DNA of 64,000 nt, taken from positions 82,473-146,472 of the forward strand of contig CALGMA010000020.1 in assembly GCA_937959265.1 (NCBI GenBank), given 5' to 3'. Position numbers and translations under genes: made by a program. Numbering within the stretch: the stretch's first letter is position 1; the number at the start of each line of letters is the position of its first letter. This document shows positions 46,734 through 56,586 of this stretch, piece after piece. The notes beneath the pieces are model-generated. The model was not told where the DNA came from. It ran no database searches and worked only from the letters and a program-made list of their open reading frames with translations. Source of the DNA: an uncultured Anaerolineae bacterium. Lineage in GTDB: Bacteria > Chloroflexota > Anaerolineae > J036 > Brachytrichaceae.

Positions 46734-46806
46734 CCCCCGTAGCTCAATAGGATAGAGCAGGGCACTTCTAATGCCGAGGTTGTGAGTTCGAGTCTCGCCG
46801 GGGGCG
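46733..46806 (+). tRNA. tRNA-Arg (anticodon TCT)
   Basis: Cloverleaf: acceptor GCCCCCG/CGGGGGC, D-stem GCTC/GAGC, anticodon loop CTTCTAA, T-arm GTGAG-TTCGAGT-CTCGC, discriminator G; one mismatch in the anticodon stem. Confidence 0.9.
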
Positions 46807-46874
46807 TTCCTCACTGCATCCCTCTCCAAAGGTATAGCTGGTTCTCCGTCGTAAATAGGCTTAGAGTTGAGTTT

Positions 46875-46892
46875 GCCGTGCGACAGCACGGC
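46875..46892 (+). other. Hairpin GCCGTGC-GACA-GCACGGC between tRNA-Arg and the ABC transporter
   Basis: Perfect 7-bp stem with 4-nt loop; no clear T-tract. Confidence 0.5.
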
Positions 46893-46908
46893 TTGACTTC
46901 ATAAGCGT

Positions 46909-48762
46909 ATGGCCCGACCCATCCGAGAACCGCCCCAGAAGAGCTTTCGCCTACGGGAGATCCGTTCTGCTGCATCGAACGTTGTCAGGGCATTCGATCT
47001 GATCTGGCAGGCACACCCGCCCAGCACATTGGGCATGGCCGGTGTGACACTGTTGCGCGCAGCCCTGCCGGCGGCGCAGGCGTGGGCCGGCAAGCTCATC
47101 ATAGACGGCGTGGTGGATGCCATCGGGCGCGCTCCATCCGCCGCCGACTTCTGGACGGCGCTGCAGCCGGCGCTGCCGTTTCTGATCTTGGAGTTCGTTC
47201 TGGTGACTGCCGGTGCGGTCTTGAACCAACTGCGCAGCCTATTCGAGCACGTGTTGCACGCGCGCCTGGCGCATGCCATCAACACCGCTATTATTCGTAA
47301 GTCGCTCACGCTGGATTTATATTTCTTCGAGAACGCGGAGTATTACGACAAACTGGAGAATGCGCGGCGCGAGGCCGACCGCCGGGCGCTGAGCATCCTG
47401 AACGATGGCTTCTCGCTCGTGCAAAACGCGATTACCCTGGCGTCGTTCGTCGCATTGCTGCTTGCCTTCAGCCCGCTGCTGGCGCTGTTGCTGTTGAGCG
47501 CGACGATCCCGCTTTTCGTCGCTCAGACGCGCTTCAGCGAGCTGCGCTTCCGACTGCTTACCTGGCGCGCGCCCGAAGCGCGGCGCATGATGTATCTGGA
47601 GCGCTTGCTGACCAACAACGAGAGCGCCAAAGAGGTCAAACTGTTTGGCCTGGGCGAGCCTTTGCTCAAGCGCTACCACGACCTGTTCTGGAAGTTCTAT
47701 GCCGAGGACACCGCGCTGGCCAAGCGGCGCAGCGCGATCAGCGTTGGTTTTGGTGTGCTCACCAGCCTGTCATACTACGCGGCCTACGCGTGGATCGTCT
47801 TTCGCACCGTCACCGGCGTCATCACCTTGGGGAGCATGGCGCTCTACTTGACGGTCTTCCGCCAGAGCCAAGGCACGTTTCAGGGCATGCTGCAGAGCAT
47901 GAACGCGCTCTACGAAAGCGCGTTATTCATGAGTAATTTGTATGGCTTCCTCGGCCTGGAGCCGCAGATGAAGACGTCCGGTGCGCCTTTGAAAGTCCCG
48001 CGCCCGATTGCCCGCGGCGTCGAGTTTCGCAACGTATCCTTCAGGTATCCGGGCCGAGTCGAATGGGCGTTGTGCAACGTCTCGGTGACCATCAGCCCTG
48101 GCGAGAAGCTGGCGCTGGTCGGGGCGAATGGCGCCGGCAAGACCACCTTCATCAAGCTGCTCACGCGGCTCTATGACCCGACCGAAGGGCAGATCTTGCT
48201 CGATGGCGTGGACTTGCGCGAATATGACATTGACGACTTGCGCTTGCGCATCGGCGTGATCTTTCAGGACTTCGTGCGCTATATGATGACGGCTGGCGAG
48301 AACATCGGCTTTGGACAGATCGAAGCGCTGGATGACCGGCCGCGTATCGCCCGTGCAGCCGAGAAGGGTGGGGCAGATGAGGTCATCGCTACCTTGCCGC
48401 AGGGCTATGACACGATGCTGGGTGCGTGGTTCGAGCGCGGGCGCGAACTCAGCGGTGGTCAGTGGCAGAAGATCGCGCTGAGCCGCGCCTTCATGCGCGA
48501 TGCCGAAGTGTTGGTGCTCGACGAGCCAACGTCTGCGCTTGACGCCGCACGTGAGTACGAGATCTTCCAGCGCTTCCGCCAGCTAACCGAGGGCCGTATC
48601 GCCATCCTGATCAGCCATCGCTTCAGCACCGTGCGCATGGCCGACCGCATCGCCGTGCTGGAAAATGGCGAGTTGGTCGAGCTAGGCACGCATCACGAGT
48701 TGCTGGAGCGGGACGGCGTATACGCTCGACTGTTCAATATGCAAGCGGAAGGATACCGGTAA
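46909..48762 (+). CDS. ABC transporter, fused permease and ATP-binding protein
   Basis: ALVGANGAGKTTFIKLLTRLYDPTEGQI; RELSGGQWQKIALSRAFMRDAEVLVLDEPTSALD. Confidence 0.95.
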   Translation: MARPIREPPQKSFRLREIRSAASNVVRAFDLIWQAHPPSTLGMAGVTLLRAALPAAQAWAGKLIIDGVVDAIGRAPSAADFWTALQPALPFLILEFVLVTAGAVLNQLRSLFEHVLHARLAHAINTAIIRKSLTLDLYFFENAEYYDKLENARREADRRALSILNDGFSLVQNAITLASFVALLLAFSPLLALLLLSATIPLFVAQTRFSELRFRLLTWRAPEARRMMYLERLLTNNESAKEVKLFGLGEPLLKRYHDLFWKFYAEDTALAKRRSAISVGFGVLTSLSYYAAYAWIVFRTVTGVITLGSMALYLTVFRQSQGTFQGMLQSMNALYESALFMSNLYGFLGLEPQMKTSGAPLKVPRPIARGVEFRNVSFRYPGRVEWALCNVSVTISPGEKLALVGANGAGKTTFIKLLTRLYDPTEGQILLDGVDLREYDIDDLRLRIGVIFQDFVRYMMTAGENIGFGQIEALDDRPRIARAAEKGGADEVIATLPQGYDTMLGAWFERGRELSGGQWQKIALSRAFMRDAEVLVLDEPTSALDAAREYEIFQRFRQLTEGRIAILISHRFSTVRMADRIAVLENGELVELGTHHELLERDGVYARLFNMQAEGYR

Positions 48763-48959
48763 TTCGGGGTCTCATACTTCGGCGCGCGCAGCGACCATCA
48801 CCTTGATCTGGATCCATGAATCCTTTGGACGACGCGACGAATTCGCCGGTGGTCTGGGCATGGTAGCGCTCACGGAGGGAATTCCGGCGACTCGATCACG
48901 ACAACTTCGTGTCAAATTAACTATAATCCGGATTCATGCTGAAAGCACTTTCAGTGGCC

Positions 48960-49547
48960 ATGGACGTCCAGCCGGTCACGCTCATCGGGCGCTGGGTGAG
49001 GCTGGAGCCACTGCGGGTGGAGCACGCCGAAGCATTGTGGCCGCAGGCCGATGAGCCCGAGATCTGGCGCTATATGCCCTATGGCGAGGTGAATTCGCCG
49101 GCCAAACTGCGTGCGGTGATCGAGGACTTGCTTGGGCGCCAGGCCCGTGGAACCGATTTGTGCTTTGCGGTGTTCAATTGTGTGACGGACACGGCAGCCG
49201 GCATGACGCGCTACATGACGATTGACCGGCCCAACCGGAGTCTGGAGATCGGCGGCACTTGGTATGGCAAGGCTTACCGCCGTACCGCGATGAACACGGA
49301 GTGCAAATACCTTCTGCTGAGGCATGCCTTCGAAGTGTTGGGGTGCGTCCGTGTGCAACTCAAGACCGATCTGCGCAACGAACGTAGCCAGCGCGCGATT
49401 GAGCGCTTGGGCGCCGTGCGCGAAGGCGTGCTGCGCAAGCACATGATCATGCCGGATGGCTACCAGCGTTCGTCGGTGATATATAGCGTGATTGACGACG
49501 AGTGGCCGGTGGTTAAAGCGCACCTCGAACGACTGCTGAGCGCGTAA
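48960..49547 (+). CDS. GNAT family N-acetyltransferase (RimJ/RimL-like)
   Basis: LIGRWVRLEPLRVEHAEALWPQADEPEIWRYMPYG; LEIGGTWYGKAYRRTAMNTECKYLLLRHAFE. Confidence 0.88.
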   Translation: MDVQPVTLIGRWVRLEPLRVEHAEALWPQADEPEIWRYMPYGEVNSPAKLRAVIEDLLGRQARGTDLCFAVFNCVTDTAAGMTRYMTIDRPNRSLEIGGTWYGKAYRRTAMNTECKYLLLRHAFEVLGCVRVQLKTDLRNERSQRAIERLGAVREGVLRKHMIMPDGYQRSSVIYSVIDDEWPVVKAHLERLLSA

Positions 49548-49693
49548 GTCTGCCCTGCGCTGATCCCCCGAAGCGTTTGTCCCCATGTCCGCGTTCTGTT
49601 TAGTAAGACCCGCTCAGCTCACTAAACCGTTTTAGAAATGGAGATGGTCGAAACCCACGAGAAACTCATTCTCGAAATGGCAGGAGAGATGTT

Positions 49694-50854
49694 ATGCGAA
49701 TTGGAATTTTGACAGGCGGCGGCGATGTGCCCGGTTTGAACGCGGCCATCAAAGCGGCGACTATCCGATTGATCGACGCCGGCCACGAGATGGTCGGTAT
49801 CCGGCGTGGCTGGTATGGTCTGCTGCACTTCAACATGGACGACGAGACGAGCGCCCAGCAGTTCACAGTGCGGCTCGACCGTAACGCCGTGCGCACGGTG
49901 GATCGCACCGGCGGCACCTTTCTGCACACCAGCCGCACCAACCCGGCCAATGTGAAAGCCAAAGACGTGCCGGAGTTCCTCAAACACACGACGGTGTTTG
50001 CCAGCGGCCTGGCCGACCGCTACGACTTCACTCAGCACGTGTTGAGTGTGCTGCGTTTCTTGGGCATAGATGCGCTCATTACCATCGGCGGCGACGACAC
50101 GCTCAGCTATTCGTTGCGACTGCACAACGAGGGCTTCCCCATCGTTGCCATCCCCAAGACCATGGACAACGACGTGCGCGGCACAGATTACTGCATCGGT
50201 TTCAGCACGGCTGTCACCCGCGCGCTCGACTTCATCCACAACATGCGCACCTGCACCGGAAGCCACGAACGCATTGCCGTGATCGAGCTGTTTGGGCGCT
50301 ATAGCGGCGAGACTGCGCTCATGTCCTCCTATCTGGGCAATGTGGATCGCTGCCTGATTGCCGAGGTGCCGTTCGACATCGAGAAGCTATGTGACTATCT
50401 GTTGCACGACAAGCGCGCCAATCCGAGCAACTATGCGATGTTGGTCGTTTCGGAGGGTGCGCGGCCGAAGAACGGCGCGATGGTCGAGCATGGCGAGGTC
50501 GACGCCTATGGGCACCGCAAGCTGGGTGGCATCGGCGATTACATCAGCGAGCAGATCAAGCGTCTCACTGGCGAGCACACGATGTATCAGAACGTGGCGT
50601 ATCTGATGCGCTCCGGAGCGCCGGACGCGCTGGATGTGATGGTGTCCAGCAACTTTGGCACGTTGGCGGCCGATTTGATCCTGCAAGGGCGCTGCGGCCG
50701 GATGGCTGCGCTGCAGGGCGGCAAGTACACCAGTGTCCCGCTGACCGAAGTGGGTGGTGGACCACGTCCGCTCGATGTCGCCGAACTCTATGATGCCGAA
50801 CATTACCGGCCACGCGTGCGCAATGTCGAGAACAAGCCGATGTTCCTGTACTGA
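49694..50854 (+). CDS. 6-phosphofructokinase family protein, PPi-type signature
   Basis: [51 protein letters not shown]. Confidence 0.9.
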   Translation: MRIGILTGGGDVPGLNAAIKAATIRLIDAGHEMVGIRRGWYGLLHFNMDDETSAQQFTVRLDRNAVRTVDRTGGTFLHTSRTNPANVKAKDVPEFLKHTTVFASGLADRYDFTQHVLSVLRFLGIDALITIGGDDTLSYSLRLHNEGFPIVAIPKTMDNDVRGTDYCIGFSTAVTRALDFIHNMRTCTGSHERIAVIELFGRYSGETALMSSYLGNVDRCLIAEVPFDIEKLCDYLLHDKRANPSNYAMLVVSEGARPKNGAMVEHGEVDAYGHRKLGGIGDYISEQIKRLTGEHTMYQNVAYLMRSGAPDALDVMVSSNFGTLAADLILQGRCGRMAALQGGKYTSVPLTEVGGGPRPLDVAELYDAEHYRPRVRNVENKPMFLY

Positions 50855-50950
50855 TGAATCATGATGGATGATCGGTGATGCCTCATCGGCCATCGCCGGG
50901 TCATTGTGCATGTCTGAAGGCTCGGCCGGTGGGCCTCTTCAGACAACCAC

Positions 50951-52630
50951 TCAGATCACCGTCGGCGGGTGATACTCGCCAAAGACGCGGCGCAGCGCTT
51001 TGCCGATCTCGCCGACGGTGACGCCGCCCTCGACGCACGCGATCAGGCGCGGCATGATGTTCTCGCTGCTGCGCGCCGTCTGTTCCAGTTGGGTGATCAG
51101 CGCGCCGACGCGCTCGTTGTCGCGGTTGGCGCGCCACTCTGCCAACCGCCGGCGTTGTTCGGCCTCGATTGCCGGATCCACTTTGAACCGCTCCCCGGCG
51201 CCTGGTCCCTGATCCCTGTCCTCGAACGCGTTGACGCCGACGATGATGCGCTCTTTGTTCTCTGCCTCGCGCTGGTAGCGATAAGCCGACTCGGCGATCT
51301 GTGCCTGCATCCAACCGCTCTCAATCGCTCTGATGGCGCCGCCCATTGCGTCAATCTTCGAAATTAAGTCGCTGGCGCGTTTCTCGATCTCGTCGGTCAA
51401 GTATTCGATGACGTATGAGCCGCCAAGCGGGTCAACCGTGTCGGTCACGCCGCTCTCATGGGCGATGATTTGCTGCGTGCGCAGCGCGGTGCGCGCCGCT
51501 TCAGCAGTGGGGAGCTGCAACGCCTCGTCCCAGCCGTTGGTATGCAGGCTCTGTGTGCCGCCGAGAACCGCCGCCAGCGCCTGAATGGTCACGCGAACGA
51601 CGTTGTTGATAGGTTGCTGTGCCGTGAGCGTGCTGCCGCCGGTTTGGGTGTGGAAGCGCAGCATGCAACTGCGTGGATCCTTCGCGCCGAATCGCTCGCG
51701 CATAATTTTGGCCCACAGCCGTCGTGCTGCGCGAAACTTGGCGATCTCTTCGAGGAAGTCGTTGTGCGCATTGAAGAAGAAGGCAAGCTGGCCGGCAAAC
51801 TCGTCCACGTCCAGGCCGGCTTCGATGGCCGCTTGGGTATAGGCGATGGCGTTGGCCAGCGTGAAGGCTATCTCTTGCACGGCGGTGCTACCGGCTTCGC
51901 GGATGTGGTAACCGCTGATGCTGATCGTGTTCCAGTGGGGCAGGTGATCTTTGCAGAAAGCGAAGATGTCCGTCACCAGCCGCATGGAATGTCGAGGGGG
52001 AAAGACATACAAGCCGCGCGCGGCATATTCTTTCAAGATGTCATTTTGCGTGGTGCCGCGTAGCTTGCGCATGATCTCGGGCGAGCTGCCGGTTTGCTCT
52101 TTAGCCACCGCGATATAGAGCGCCAGCAACACGGCCGCCGGCGCGTTGATGGTCATGCTGGTGCTCACTTTGTCAAGTGGGATGCCATCGAACAGCTCGC
52201 GCATATCGCCCAGCGTGCTGATGCTCACGCCGACTTTGCCGACCTCACCAGCGGCCAGCGGATCGTCGGCGTCCATGCACAATTGTGTCGGCAGGTCGAA
52301 GGCCACCGAGAGGCCGGTCTGTCCCTGCGAAAGCAAATAGCGATAGCGCGCGTTGCTCTCCTTCGCGGTGGAGAAGCCGGCATATTGCCGCATCGTCCAG
52401 TGGCGCGAGCGATACATGGTTGGATGGATGCCCCGCGTAAACGGATGCTCGCCGGGGAACTCGTCGTGGCAGCCTGCGCCGGTCACCGGGTCGCCGTGAA
52501 CGACATCGAGCGGGATGCCGGAAGGCGTCTCGAAGCGTGCTTTGCGCTCCGGCGCGCGTTTCAACGAGGGATGGAGCGTCTCGCGCTCCCAGTCGGCACG
52601 GGTGCGTTGGGCGTGAGCGATCTCAGTCAT
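50951..52630 (-). CDS. Methylmalonyl-CoA mutase, catalytic (N-terminal) subunit
   Basis: [70 protein letters not shown]; no B12-binding domain. Confidence 0.93.
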   Translation of the reverse strand: MTEIAHAQRTRADWERETLHPSLKRAPERKARFETPSGIPLDVVHGDPVTGAGCHDEFPGEHPFTRGIHPTMYRSRHWTMRQYAGFSTAKESNARYRYLLSQGQTGLSVAFDLPTQLCMDADDPLAAGEVGKVGVSISTLGDMRELFDGIPLDKVSTSMTINAPAAVLLALYIAVAKEQTGSSPEIMRKLRGTTQNDILKEYAARGLYVFPPRHSMRLVTDIFAFCKDHLPHWNTISISGYHIREAGSTAVQEIAFTLANAIAYTQAAIEAGLDVDEFAGQLAFFFNAHNDFLEEIAKFRAARRLWAKIMRERFGAKDPRSCMLRFHTQTGGSTLTAQQPINNVVRVTIQALAAVLGGTQSLHTNGWDEALQLPTAEAARTALRTQQIIAHESGVTDTVDPLGGSYVIEYLTDEIEKRASDLISKIDAMGGAIRAIESGWMQAQIAESAYRYQREAENKERIIVGVNAFEDRDQGPGAGERFKVDPAIEAEQRRRLAEWRANRDNERVGALITQLEQTARSSENIMPRLIACVEGGVTVGEIGKALRRVFGEYHPPTVI

Positions 52631-52656
52631 GTGGAGTGAAGTGTACTCACACCTGT

Positions 52657-53688
52657 TCAGCCCGACTGCCGCACGATCAATTCGGTGGGTAGTATGTGAC
52701 GGCGCTGCGATGTCGGACGGCCCTCCAGATGGGCAATGAGCAACTCGGCGGCGCGTTTGCCCATCTCATAGGCTGGCAGCCGCACCGTGGTCAACGGTGG
52801 ATCCACGTAGCGGGCGAATTCGAAGTCGTCGAAGCCGATCACGGCCACATCACCCGGCACGTGTAGACCGCGCTCGCGCAACACGTGCATCGCGCCGACG
52901 GCCAACACGTCGTTGCCGGCCAGAACGGCGTCGGGGTAGGGCAGTCCCTTGCGCTCGCATCGCTCGAGTAAGCCGTGCATCGCAACGGCGCCGCCGGCGG
53001 AAGTCCAGTCTGGGCTAGGCGAGATCAGAATGTTGGCCTCCAGGCCGGCCTCGCGCATCGCGCGGCGATAGCCGTTCAGCCGCAACTCGATCGCTGGCCA
53101 CATCTGCGTGCTATCCAGGAAGGCAATTTGCCTGCGCCCATCGCGGAGGAGTTTCTGTGTTGCCGCATAGGCGCCGTCCTCGTTCGCACCCATAACGCTA
53201 TAAGCGCATTCACCCTCGATTTCCCGCTCCAGCACGGCGAAGAGCACACCGGCCTGGTTGAGCGCATCCAGTGCGTGTTGGTGGCTATCGCTCGTGCCGG
53301 CGAGTGCCACGATCGCAGCATCTATTTGTCCGGAGCGGAAGGGTTGCAGTAATTCGCGCGCCGTGAGGTGGCCGTTGCCGGGCGGCCGGTCGAGCAACAA
53401 GCTGTAGTCATGTTTGGTCGCCGTCTCTGACATCCCGGCCAATACCTCAGCGTGCAACGGATCAGCTGGCCAGCGTGGGTTCGGGTCGAGCACTAGGAAG
53501 CCGATCGCTCGGCTGGCCTGCTGGCGAAGCCCCTGCGCGACACGGCTGGGGTGGTAATCGAGCTTCGCGATAGCTTCTAGTACGCGTTGGCGGGTGTCCG
53601 GCTTGACCACCGGCCGGTTGTGAACGACGTTCGACACCGTCGAAGGAGATACCCCTGCTTCTCTTGCTACATCCCAAATCGTCACCAC
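52657..53688 (-). CDS. LacI family transcriptional regulator
   Basis: [54 protein letters not shown]. Confidence 0.95.
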   Translation of the reverse strand: MVTIWDVAREAGVSPSTVSNVVHNRPVVKPDTRQRVLEAIAKLDYHPSRVAQGLRQQASRAIGFLVLDPNPRWPADPLHAEVLAGMSETATKHDYSLLLDRPPGNGHLTARELLQPFRSGQIDAAIVALAGTSDSHQHALDALNQAGVLFAVLEREIEGECAYSVMGANEDGAYAATQKLLRDGRRQIAFLDSTQMWPAIELRLNGYRRAMREAGLEANILISPSPDWTSAGGAVAMHGLLERCERKGLPYPDAVLAGNDVLAVGAMHVLRERGLHVPGDVAVIGFDDFEFARYVDPPLTTVRLPAYEMGKRAAELLIAHLEGRPTSQRRHILPTELIVRQSG

Positions 53689-53733
53689 AGGGTGGAATTA
53701 TCTGGTGGTTACAGCAAATCTGCAATTCCCCTA

Positions 53734-53780
53734 TTGACATTTAAAAACGTTTCAATACACTCTCGTTTCAAATTGAAACG
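53734..53780 (+). promoter_or_regulatory. Candidate promoter with LacI-type half-sites
   Basis: TTGACA 53734-53739, 16-bp spacer, TACACT 53756-53761; AAAACGTTTCAA between them and CGTTTCAAATTGAAACG at 53764-53780. Confidence 0.55.
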
Positions 53781-53786
53781 TTGTAA

Positions 53787-55136
53787 ATGAATAAAAGAAT
53801 TTCCATAATAGGAGCAGGCAGCGCGGTATTCTCGCTGAGCATGATTCGCGACATTTGCCTGACGCCGAGCTTGCACGGCTGCGCGGTCGCGCTGATGGAT
53901 ATCAATCTGGAGCGGCTGGACGCAATCCATGAATTGTGCGCGCGCTACGCCGCTGAAGTTGGCATTGACCTGAAGCTGGAGAAGACGGCCGACCGGCGCG
54001 AGGCGATTCGGGACGCCGATGTAGTGGTGAACTCGGCACTGGCTGCCGGCCACCAACGCTTGCGCGCCGGCTGGGATGTCGCGCGCCGACACGGCTATCG
54101 CTGGGGTGGCAGCCTGCACGTCATGCACGATGAGGCGTTCTGGATTAACTTCTACCAGCTCAGGCTGTTCGAGGGCGTGATCGAGGACATGCTCGAACTC
54201 GCGCCGGGCGCGCACTACATCAAAGTCGCCAATCCGGTCATGGCCGGCGTCACGCATCTAGCGCGCAAGTACCCCGAGGCCAAAGTCATCGGCCTGTGCC
54301 ACGGCTTTGGCGGCGTGTATGACATTGCGCATCGCCTCCGCCTGACCGACCGCGACAAACTGAGCTACGAGATCCCCGGCGTCAACCACTTCGTTTGGCT
54401 GACGCAGTTACGCTACGACGGACAAGACGTCATGCCGCTGCTCGACGAGTGGATCGCCGAGCAGAGCCCAGCGTTCTGGGCTTCGACCGATCGGCACGGC
54501 GAGCTCAACCCGAAGAAGGTGGATCTCTACCAACGCATGGGCGCGTTTCCCATCGGAGACACAGCCGGTGATGGGGGTGGCTCGTGGGGCTGGTGGTATC
54601 ACTTTGACGACGCCACCGAGCGGCGTTGGCGGCAGAACCCCGGTCGCTTCTGGTACAGCTTCTTTACGGAGGGCGAGAAAGAAGTAGCCGAGATCAAGCG
54701 TATCAGCGACGACAGAACAATCAAAGTTACCGACCATTTCGAGCCGGTGCATTCGCATGAGGTGATCGTGCCGGTGATCGAGAGCCTGCTGTGTGATGTG
54801 CCGCGCGTGCTGATCGGCAATGTCGTCAACCGTGGTGACTATGTGCCCGGCGTGCCGCGCGACTTTGCCGTCGAGGTGCCGATCTTCATCAATGGCAGCG
54901 GCCTGCACCCAACGCAGACGCATGGTTTGCCCCCTGCGCCGCTTGCTTATCTGTTGCGCGATTGCGTGGCGCAAGTCAACCTCGAACTGGAGGCGTTCAA
55001 CACAGGCAGTCGAAGACTATTGCTGGAGCTGATCATGATGGATCCGTGGACGCGCAGCATGGAGCAGGCGTGTGCGCTGCTGGAGGAGATTCTGGCGCTG
55101 CCCTATCACGCCGATATGCGTGCACACTATAGATGA
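53787..55136 (+). CDS. Glycoside hydrolase family 4 (alpha-glucosidase/galacturonidase-like)
   Basis: RISIIGAGSAVFSLSMIRDICLTPSL; GLCHGFGGVYDIAHRL; IPGVNHFVWL. Confidence 0.9.
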   Translation: MNKRISIIGAGSAVFSLSMIRDICLTPSLHGCAVALMDINLERLDAIHELCARYAAEVGIDLKLEKTADRREAIRDADVVVNSALAAGHQRLRAGWDVARRHGYRWGGSLHVMHDEAFWINFYQLRLFEGVIEDMLELAPGAHYIKVANPVMAGVTHLARKYPEAKVIGLCHGFGGVYDIAHRLRLTDRDKLSYEIPGVNHFVWLTQLRYDGQDVMPLLDEWIAEQSPAFWASTDRHGELNPKKVDLYQRMGAFPIGDTAGDGGGSWGWWYHFDDATERRWRQNPGRFWYSFFTEGEKEVAEIKRISDDRTIKVTDHFEPVHSHEVIVPVIESLLCDVPRVLIGNVVNRGDYVPGVPRDFAVEVPIFINGSGLHPTQTHGLPPAPLAYLLRDCVAQVNLELEAFNTGSRRLLLELIMMDPWTRSMEQACALLEEILALPYHADMRAHYR

Positions 55137-55190
55137 GTTTACAGATAGATGGAAGAAGCCATACCCTCCGCGTCTTCAAGTTAGAAGAGG

Positions 55191-56513
55191 ATGAAGGCGC
55201 TCATTGACACAACGGCGATGGATGTAATGACAAATGCCGGCCTGGCCCAACGGGCCCGGCGTGTGATTCCCGGCGGTGTGAACAGCGTCAACCGCGTCAT
55301 CGCGGACATGCCGCTGGTGATTTGCGCAGCGCACGGCGCCTATTTCACCGATGTCGAGGGTAAGCGCTATCTCGACTACCACGCCGCATTCGGGCCGATC
55401 ATCCTCGGCCACAATCATCCGCGCGTGCGCGCGGCGGTGTGCAAAGCCAGCGAGCAGATTGACTTGATCGGCGTGGGCGTGACCGAGATGGAGATCGCGC
55501 TGGCCGAGAAAATCGCGCAATACGTACCCAGCGCGGAACGCGTGCTGCTGGCCAACAGCGGCAGCGAGGCGACGTATCAGGCGTTGCGGCTGGCGCGCGC
55601 TGCCACCGGCCGCAAGGGCATCGTCAAGTTTCAGGGCACATATCACGGCTGGCACGATGCAGTGGCCATGAACGTGATCAGCGCAGCTGACAAAGTCGGC
55701 AAGGGGCAGCGGGACTTACTTTCGGTCGGTATGTTGCCCGGTGTAGTGGAGCACACGCATATCTTGCCGTTCAACGACGTCGAAGCGATCGCCGACTTCC
55801 TGGAACGGCGCGGTGAAGACATTGCCGCGGTGCTGGTCGAGGTGATCCCGCACAACATCGGCTGCGTGTTGCCGAGACCGGGTTTCCTGCAAGCGCTGCG
55901 CGACCTGTGTGACAAGTTCGGTTGCCTGTTGATCTTCGATGAGGTCATCACCGGCTTTCGACACGATCTGGGCGGCTATCAGAAGATCAGCGGCGTCACG
56001 CCCGACCTGAGCACGTTCGCCAAGGCCATGGCGAACGGCTATCCCATCGCCGCGCTGGTTGGCAAAGCCGAGTACATGCAACGCTATGAGCCGGGTGGTG
56101 GCGTATTCTTTGCCGGCACCTACAACGGTCACCCGCACAGCGTGGCCGCGGCACTGGCCACGATCGCCGAGCTAGAAGATGGCAGCGTGCATGCACACTG
56201 CTTCGCCCTGGCCGTGCGGGCGGCGAACGGCATTCAGCAAATTGCCGATGAGTTGGGCATCCCGATGACGGTGGCGCGCTTTGGTTCGGTGTTCGTGCCA
56301 TATTTCATGGAGGGGCCGATCGTGAGCTACACCGACCTGCTGCGCAACGACGACGCGCGCGACAGGTGGTTTAGATCGCAAATGTGCGCGCGGGGCATCT
56401 TCATGCTGCCGGTGCCGCTCAAACGCAACCACATCAGTGCCGCGCACACGCCAGCCGATATTGACCGCACGTTGGAAGCGGCGAGGGAGGTGTTGCGGGA
56501 GTTGGCAGCGTAA
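55191..56513 (+). CDS. Class III aminotransferase, glutamate-1-semialdehyde 2,1-aminomutase-like
   Basis: ARRVIPGGVNSVNRVIADMPLVICAAHGAYFTDVEGKRYLDY; LLIFDEVITGFR; LSTFAKAMANGYPIAALVG. Confidence 0.88.
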   Translation: MKALIDTTAMDVMTNAGLAQRARRVIPGGVNSVNRVIADMPLVICAAHGAYFTDVEGKRYLDYHAAFGPIILGHNHPRVRAAVCKASEQIDLIGVGVTEMEIALAEKIAQYVPSAERVLLANSGSEATYQALRLARAATGRKGIVKFQGTYHGWHDAVAMNVISAADKVGKGQRDLLSVGMLPGVVEHTHILPFNDVEAIADFLERRGEDIAAVLVEVIPHNIGCVLPRPGFLQALRDLCDKFGCLLIFDEVITGFRHDLGGYQKISGVTPDLSTFAKAMANGYPIAALVGKAEYMQRYEPGGGVFFAGTYNGHPHSVAAALATIAELEDGSVHAHCFALAVRAANGIQQIADELGIPMTVARFGSVFVPYFMEGPIVSYTDLLRNDDARDRWFRSQMCARGIFMLPVPLKRNHISAAHTPADIDRTLEAAREVLRELAA

Positions 56514-56586
56514 CTCGGTTTCACAGGGCTGCGTCGCAGAGTGTCCAGTTGCGAAATGCAGCTCTCAGATGAAGGAGGACGCAAAC

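Noticed and set aside
50951-52630. Methylmalonyl-CoA mutase lacking its B12 domain as a truncated gene
   Set aside because: Separate catalytic and B12-binding subunits are common in bacteria and archaea; the ORF is complete.
55191-56513. GSA aminomutase-like gene as part of a tetrapyrrole biosynthesis locus linked to the proposed degradation cluster
   Set aside because: More than 30 kb away and next to sugar/ABC genes; class III aminotransferases of this type have many functions.
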